Source of the DNA: Ariolimax columbianus
Lineage: Eukaryota; Mollusca; Gastropoda; Stylommatophora; Arionidae
Length of the DNA: 64,000 nucleotides
Direction: 5' to 3'
NCBI GenBank assembly: GCA_036924085.1
Contig: JAVGWX010000013.1
Coordinates: forward strand, 61,286,390-61,350,389
Position 1 is the first letter of the stretch. Every line of letters starts with the position of its first letter. Positions 50,501 to 59,500 of the stretch are shown one piece after another. The translations under genes and the position numbers were made by a program. Under the pieces are notes generated by a model. It searched no databases. It had not been told where the DNA came from and saw only the letters and a list, made by a program, of their open reading frames with translations.

Positions 50501-53500
50501 TTGCAGTTTCGTAAAGGTTAAGTTACTGGAACAAATTTTTCTGACGGAGAGCTGTTTAGTTTGTTCATATAGATGTAATAAATAAGTTTGTAGTGGAAAC
50601 AGATATGCTGATCTTGTAAAACTTCATTATCTATCCTGTGGCAATTAAAAACATTGTCAGTGGACGCGATATCCCCGAAAATAGGTGAGTCTAAATGTTT
50701 GTGCTGTTTTTCATTATTTTCACCTTCATCTTCTTGTATCCCAGAAACTAACACACACACAACAAAAACAATCACACAAACAAGTTCTTGATTCCAGGAA
50801 GCAACATCATCATCACAGGGGACATTTCCATAAGTACTCTTGTTCTCCGTTCAAGCAGCCACCTAAGTGTATATATGAGTCCCAGTCAGGTGTTGATTTC
50901 GTGATCTTCGGATCTTTCCAGACAGAACACACTTTCTCCCTTCTCACTTAGTCACTCCCAAATCTATCATCCTCTGCATATATGCATTTTCGCGACCCTC
51001 TGTCCCTTTATCATTCTGTAAATTGTCTATGACTGCACTTATCAACTCAACCCTGTCTCTCGTCATCACCGCATCGTTCACCACAGCTCATCCCGCCACT
51101 GCATCAGCTCTTTCGTTGCCCCAGACGCCTGCATGTCCCGGGTAGTAGATACATGTGACACCTTGTATACCAGAGTTGTTCAGAAGATAGGCCCACTCCC
51201 TTCTTAGCATGCACCTTTCTATCTTGCGGAGAATGCCCTGCGAGTCCGACACTGTCACTGCGTGTATTACCAGTTGCAGCACCAACCAAGTCAGGGCCGC
51301 TGTTACCGCATCAATCTCCATCCTCATACTCGATGTGACAGTGGAGTAGTCAGCTGATTTCTCCACCACCTCCTTGCCATTTTGGTAGCCGACGAAACCC
51401 CAACCGCACTTGTTTGCATCTCTGACGGCGGAGCCATCTGTGCACAGAATTGGGTCTTGTGGTCCTGAGTGTTGCTGGATTGAAGTTTCTGTCCTAGTCC
51501 TGCCCCACTCTCTGCTCAGTTGTATCACCAACAAGTTCTTTAGTAATGTATGTCTCTACACACAACAAAATCATATCCATAGACCAACAAATAAAAAAGA
51601 TTACAGGCTTTCAAAGTCAACAACCATAGCAAAACATGATGTGCTGAAAAATAATGTGCTGAGGTAAAGGCTGAACACATAAATTTACCTGAATGATCTG
51701 AGCATCATCTTCGCTGAGTTTTCCTGAGCTATTTCTCTTCAGGTGATACTGAACATGTGACGACAGAGACTGGCTATTTCCAACCACCTTTAACAATGAC
51801 TCCAGACGGGATTTGGCTAAATTAAATCTGCACTGTAGGTCTTCTAGCAAAGACAGGAACAAAGCTAGCTGGGACAGCAAAGATGTTTGGGTGCTGATCT
51901 CACGAGAAGGCACCTCATTGACATCACTGCTACTACATCCTCCTTCTGTGTTGGTGGATGCTGCCGCTGCTGACGAGCTTGCAGATGTCTGATGTCTATG
52001 GATACTTCCCATGTTTGTGTTTGGCCACTCCCATGGAAGAATGTAGGTATGCCCATAGAAGGAGCCAAGAGGAATTCGTGAGCGAGTTGTTCCTCCGTTA
52101 TATCTTCCAACAGTAGTGATCTGTTTCAAATAGAAATAGAACCAAATCCATTATTTTGGACCTCAACTATGCAGCAACAGCAGGAGCATTTGGGTTTGTT
52201 GCTGTTGTAAATGACAGACTTTATTTGCAGAATTAAGGATGATAAGCTGTTTTTATATAGGAAATTATATAATTTTGTAGAAGGAAAATTATATCCTTTT
52301 AAATATTATTTACAAGAAAAATAATGTTACTTAGAATACTTAGAATCCTTGTATTCAAACAGGCATGTTAATGTATGTTGCCAGGTAGCCAAATGCTTCG
52401 GCTATATGTAATAGGTATTTTTACAACTTTCTGCATCTTATCAGGCCTGGGGGAAGATACAAATAATTTGGGTAGATTTTTAACTAGAATTTTGTCTGTG
52501 CAGTGGCCGTTAAGCCTAATTTTTTCTATATCTAACTGCCAAGGTATTTTTTAACATGCTCGACACTACATGATCTCACTACCCAGATATCAGGGGAATT
52601 TTTACCAGAAAATCCACATGAAAAAAATCACAGCCTCCACCGTGATTTCAACCCGCCCCCTCCGGCCCTTGTCTCGAGACCACTGAGCCGTCTCATGTTA
52701 TTGCAGATTTTTTTTGTACATATCGTTTTTGTTTAAACAAAATACAAAAAATGATTTTTTTGGGGGGCAGGAAATTATACCATCTTTGTTGAATGAAAAT
52801 TGTAGAATGCTCTTTGCTGATGGAAAATTACCTACGAGGGATGTTCAAAAAAGTATCTGACCTTAATTTTCTCCGCTCAAACAAATGAAGCATGGTTGGT
52901 GTCCTTCGGTAGGCAGGTATAGGGAACTGTCATGCACATGTGCAAATTTTTTCCCGACCAAAGATTACGTCAGTTGCTGGTAGCCTGTCTTACAGTGTTG
53001 AGTGTAGTGAGCACCCATTGGGTTTTTTCATTCACCCCAAAATGGAAGAAGGAATTGAGCAGCGAAGTTGCATCAAATTTTGTCCAAAAGCTAGGTGATA
53101 CACAAGTGGAAACCATTCGGAAGATCCAACAGGTTTTCACTACTACGGGGATCACATCAACCCCTCACCTCGTTAGCCAGACTGCCATGAAAATAGCCCG
53201 TTTTCAGGGAGGGCTACGAGGAAGCCGATGTGAGGGTCTGGCCAGTATGGTTTGTCATGAGGGTCTGGCCAGTATGTTTTGTCTGACCCAGACTGACATG
53301 TCTGATCAGTATATGTTGCCTGACCAGACGTTAGTCTTCCTCCCTGTAACTCTGGGAGAAGTGTGTGAAGTTCAAGGAGGGTACGTACTTTGAAGGTAAT
53401 TAGTGTTTTAAAAAGTTCCAGGTGAGTAATTGTATTTTTCCGGCCCAAAGGAGGGATACCTTGTACAGTAGAATCTCAATTTGTAGTCCAATAATTATGT

Positions 53501-56500
53501 CTCAAAAGAATTACATGTTAGTAATTTATTGACATGGAGTATGTTCTTGACTTGTACAGATTTATTTATACACATTTGTGTTTTATTTAACTGTTTTAAT
53601 ATGCATTTTTATTTATACAAATGTATTAGTTAATTATCGTATTGCATGATAATAGCTGTCCATCGTTGTCGATGAGGAGCGCCGACATCATCCTTGTCAC
53701 AGATTCCCCTGTTGGGTGTGGGTGCGCATGTGGCTGAATCTGCTACATATCGGGTACACAAGGTTTGTAGAAGGTGATGGTGTTCCCGCTGCTGTTCGGG
53801 ATTTCCGGGTCTCGCGTCTGCTCTGGGTTTTCACAATATGGTCGTCTTCGCCGGTAGCTACACCCGCTTTGACTGCGCTTATCCAGTCAGATCTGTTTTG
53901 CGCAAGACATTCCCAGATGTCGATGTCTATCTGGCAACTTTTCACCGAGTCCTTCAGACCGTCTTTAAAATGTTTCTTTGGGCGCCCTCTCTCATGCCAT
54001 CCCTCTCTCAGCTCGCCGTAGAGAAGCTTCTTTGGGAGCCGCTCGTCTGACATACGGACGAGGTGTCCGGCCCATCCTAGTCGTGCTTTTTCTAACAGTG
54101 CATGAGTGCTGGGCATGTTAGCCCTCGAGAGATCCTCGATGTCAGTGACACGATCTTACCATCGGATGTGGAAAATTCGCCTCAGGCAACCTGTGTGGAA
54201 GTGGTTTAACCTCCTTGCATGTCCAGAGTATACAGTCCAGCTTTCGCAAGCGTATAGTAGGGTTGGAATGATGGTTGCATGGTAGACTTTGAGTTTGGTC
54301 TTGACACTGATGCCACGACGTGCCCACACCATCGAGCGCATTCTACCAAAGGCTGCATACAACTATAACAAACACATGTTATAAACATTTATGTATTACA
54401 ATGTTATATAACTATATACATTTTTAATTATATTTTAAGTTGTTTGCCAATGCCTACAATGAGTAGGTTTACTCTTTTGTGCGTCCTGAAAAGGATGTTA
54501 AGTGGCAGGTTACAGTAGCTTTCCTCACATCCCGAGCATGCTGATGAAGGTGGGCTGGGGTCCTCCTGGTGGTTGTGCTATGCATGACTTCATCTGCATG
54601 TCACTCACTACTACAGGGATCATGTTGATCTCTCACCTCGTTAGACAGGCTGCCATGAAAACAGGCTGTTTCCAGGGAGGTCTACTAGGAAGCCGAGGTG
54701 AGGGTCTTGGCCAGTATGTTTTGCCTGACCCTGACTAACGTCTGAATAGTATATTTTGCCTGAAAAGACAGTCTTCTTCCCAAATATTTTAAGTAGTTGA
54801 ATAATATCAATAATAATAGTTTTCAATACTTGGAATGCATGGAATCCTGGTATTCAAACAGGCATGTTAATGTCTGTTGCCAGGTAGCCAAAGGCTATCG
54901 GCTATCTGTAGTAGATATTTTAAAATTCCTGCGGCTTACTAGACCTAGGGGAAGGTAAAATTAATTTGGATAAATTTTCAACAAGAATTTTTAATCTTTT
55001 TCGAGCAGCGGCCGTTAAGTCGGCTCTTTTCTATTTCTAACTGCCAAGGGGTTTTTAACGTGGTCGACACTGATAGTAGATATTTTTCAACTTCCTCACA
55101 CACACAAAAAATTAGTTGTTCTTAAAATCAACAACCACGTCGGGGCATGACGTGCTGAAAAATTATGCAGATACAGGAAATAGACGTAATTTTGTCAACT
55201 GGAAAGCAGAAGGCTAAAGACCTTGCTCACCTTGAGGTAACGGCAGACAGGAGCCGGCATAATGTTATTCATGACCAGTGTCCTGTGGTCGATGTCTGAA
55301 GCAACAACTAGCCTCTGGCCATCTATCTCTTCACCTTCTATCCAAACATCAATGGAAAGGGATGCCAAGTCCATGCTAGAGGGAACGATGACATCTGTCA
55401 GGACGATTGGTTTGCCAAAATCCAGGGTAACAAATCGTCTAGCACCTAATGAGTAAGGTAAATAAAGTCAAAACTAAAACTTGAATGCTTTTTTTTACAA
55501 TATTACATGGAAGCTATGACCGTTGATGCGTGGCCAAAGATGCAGCAGTGAATGAGCTAGCTGGTGGCTGCTTGCAACAGGAACAGCGAACCAGATCTGA
55601 CAAAGACCCTATTCCGCCTCGAAGCGGCTGTCCCTCTGTGAATGACAAAAGTCATAGTGGTCCAATTAATTTTGTCCAAGTACACCTCAAGGAAGGACAT
55701 AAGTTAGTGGTCTTTTTACCTGGTTGCACTTCAGGGAGGGACAAAAGTTAGTAGTCTTTTACCTGGTTGTACCTCACGGAGGGACAAAAGTTAATGGTCA
55801 TTTTACCTGGTTGTACCTCAGGGAATGACAAAAGGTAATGGTCATTTTACATAGTTGCCCCTCAGGGAAGGACAAACGTTAGTGGTCTTTTTACCTGGTT
55901 GCACCTCAGTCCAGGAAATAAAGGCAGTCAGCGTGATGCTGACTACATCATACACTAAGTGCCGTGTATTACAAAATAATATGGGTATAACACCATACTT
56001 CCTATGAGCCGCATGGCGCGACAGGATCTTTACTTTTCTTTTTACTTTACCTCAAAGAAGGATAAAAGTTAGTGGTCGTTTTACCTGGTTCCACCTAAGG
56101 AAAGGACAAAAGTTGATGACCTTTTTTTCCTGGTTGCACCCCGGGGAAGGACAAATATTTGTCTTCTTTTTACCTGGTTGCACCTCAGGGAAGGACGAAC
56201 ATTTGTGGTCTTTTTACCAGGTTGCATTTCAGGGAAGAACAAATGTTTGTGGTCTTTTTACCTGGTTGCATCTTAGAGGATAAACAGCAGCCTTCTTACC
56301 TGGTTGCACCTTAGGGAAGGAAAAAAGTGGCCCTTTTTCCTGGTTACCTCTCGGGGAAAAACAAAAGTTACTAGCGTTATTTTTATCCAGGTACCCCTAA
56401 GGAAAAGACAAAAGTTACTAGTATTATCTTTACCCAAGTACCCCTAACTGAAAGACAAAAGTTACAGTGGTCCTTTTATCCAGGTATGCCTAAGTGAAAG

Positions 56501-59500
56501 ACAAAAGTTACAGTGGTCCTTTTATCCAGGTATGCCTTGGTGAAAGACAAAACTTACAGTGGTCTTTTTACCCGTGTACCCCTCGTGGCAAGACAAAAAG
56601 TTGCAGTGGTCCCATAATTTTTACCTGGACACCCCTCGGGGAAGGAACCTTAAGTAGTGCAGTGGTTAGTGCACTGGTTTTCCAGCTGAGCGATCTAAGT
56701 TCGATCCTCATATTTGGTGTGGGATTTATTCTGAATCACAAAATGGCTCCCGGGTCAACCCAGCCTCCAAAGGAGGTACCAGAACAATCTATGAAGTAAA
56801 GACGGCTGGTGTAATGCTGACCATATCACCTTGGTGTGGCATTGGTGAAGGAAAATATGGGCCTAACACCATATTCCCAATTTGCCCCACTAACATGTAA
56901 TCGGGGGGAGGGGAGCCCTCAGGGAAAGATAATAATAACGCACTGTGGTCCGTACTATTAATTTATACCCGGTTGTCCCTCGAATGAATGACATTAATTA
57001 GTGTTACCGTTTTCTGCACCAATAGAAAAGAGGCTACTTGGCAGTAACAGAGCAAAGCAACATTAAGAACTACACTGACCAGAATGCATTCTTTCTATCA
57101 CCAGCACTTGCGGTGGTGGTGCCTGGAGAAGCCCTTGGATCTGGGGGAATGCAAGCTGCTTCTCAGGGACTGCCTTCTGCTGCTGCTGTGGAAGTGGAGT
57201 GATTAGATTTTGCTTGAGCTGCTGCTGTGGTTGGTGCTGCTGTTGGGCGTACGACTGAAATTGTAGCATTTTGGCTCCGTAGATCTTTGATGAATGGCTC
57301 ATGAGGTTCTTTTTTTTGAGAAGGAATTCGTCAAGCTGTGACTGCAGAATGGAATGAAAAAAATGTTTTAATCCTTTAACGTTTATCACAAGCAGGCGAT
57401 TTTTCATGACACAAAAAAATGTCAGCTCTACTACCAATGACGTAAAACGATGCCAGGTGATAAGAAAATCATTCTAGAGCAGTGTCGTATGTTTATACTA
57501 GTTTAACCATCAGCAAGCTGCCAAAAGTATTTGAACATTTTTTGCAACTTTATATTTTGCTAAAAATGTTAACTTCTCTGTTGGTCATAAATATGATTTT
57601 CTTGTGTGTAAAAACACAATTGAATAAAGAACTTGTTGGTGCTAATCTTTTTGTTGTGTATTTGTTAGTTTCTGAGATACAAAAAGCTGAAGGTTAAAAT
57701 TTATGGAAATCAGGACAAAAATTTTGACTCCACCGCTAGGCCTAGTCACTCCGATAAGAACTCCATGGAAACCACAACAACGTATCGATACTGTGTTTAC
57801 AATATCGACACAACTGTTAGTTTCAAATTCAAACATAGTTATTACATCTAAACAAACAAAATAAACAGATCTACTCGATAAAGATCTTTCCCAACAACCT
57901 ACTTCACCTTTTGCAAAAGGTCGGCTTGCTCCAAACGGTGTATAAGATGAAAAATTGTTCAAAATCTATTTGTAATCTAACATGCGATACTTTTACCTGC
58001 AAAATATCATGTGTAGATGGATGACATATTCAGCATTTTAAAAATGGTTATGGGTAGGGTCTCCGTGCAAAAATAAAATGTTTTTTTGATTCAGATTTTG
58101 TAGGCAGAGTTGGTCTAGGCAGTCTAGATCCAAGCTTGCTAAACGTTAAGGGTCTTAAAAGGCAATCACACAAAATGTGGTTTATAACAGTGGAACAGTT
58201 TAAGGAAAAAATTAACAAATAAACAAACAAGAGTCTCAGCTATATATGTACTGATACATATGTATACTTACAATTTTGGGAGCAGCAGACTGTGCCAAGA
58301 TTGAGGTCAGATCCCCTCCAAGTATGGGTGACATTGTCTCATCCACAAATGTGGATGCTTGTAAGGGTATTAGGTTAGCTGTAGTTGTGTTGAAAGCACT
58401 TGCTGTCGGCACAGGCCCACTGGAGTTTGAGGCTGCATCCATTCTCTCCATGCGGGTCCCATCACTTGTGGCGTGGCAGCGAAAATGCAGAGGCTCCACT
58501 TCTAACAGTCCAAATATGTCATTCCGCATGCAATTCAGCTGTTGGAAAATATAAAGTTCTGATGAAATTTATAAGTACAAGGGGAATGCGGAGGAAACAT
58601 GGTCACTAATGAAACCAATACCGTCCAATCTCAGAGTGATCTAGGCCACCCTCTAGAGATGGATGGTCGGCCTAACATTTCATAGCCAGCGCTCAAAAGG
58701 TCTACATAGCTCTGACATATGTCAATTGTCCCTCGTGGAAGATGCAGTTACTTATGCAGAAAGGTCAAACATCATTGTAAAGTAAAGTAACCTATAGGAA
58801 TACAGCCGTAGGGGTGCGAGGTGTTTGTGATCTCATATTTCAAAGGCTTGGCTATATGAGGGCGGTTGCCATCTCCTCTCCCTCGTCGCTTTTACTTCCC
58901 GGACTGAACCGGTACTCATTTAAGGCTGGGTCGACCAGAGAGCTGTTGCAGTCTGAAAATACATTTTCGCCTCAACTGGGGAATGAACCCAGGACCACTC
59001 AGATGAGAAGCCAGCTCGCTAACCCCTGCACTATGCATTGAGAGAATACAGCTGGGGAGAGATGCCAGACTCACTCACACGCTGAGTGTTGTCCATACAA
59101 CCTCTTGTGGTTATCGATAAAGGCACGGCAAACTGCGTTAGATGCCATCCCACCTTTCTACCCTGCGGGTTACATGTTTACGGAAAGGCTTCGGTAGTAA
59201 CCCTGAGGCAAAATCAGCATCCTATACTATCTCCAGTCGTCTCGTTGAATGTCTTGCCACTGGCAAAAGGTAGCTTAGGCTCTGTGAGTGAGGTTGACAA
59301 AAGGCGCAGTTTCTTTCTCACTTTAATCCAAATAACCGCGCAAGTTATCCATTTCAGCGGACACAGCAAGAGATACGACTGTCCACACGGCTGAACAAAG
59401 AGAGTGGTCTTCATCACTTGTGATGGACAACTATTATTAACAGTGAGGTCTAACACCTCTAGAGTAGAAGATTGTGTGTAACTGGTGAGAGCAGGGCGGA

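Noticed and set aside
55262..55456. Plus-strand frame opposite exon 4
   Set aside because: The minus-strand reading matches BIRC6 closely; the plus frame is its shadow.
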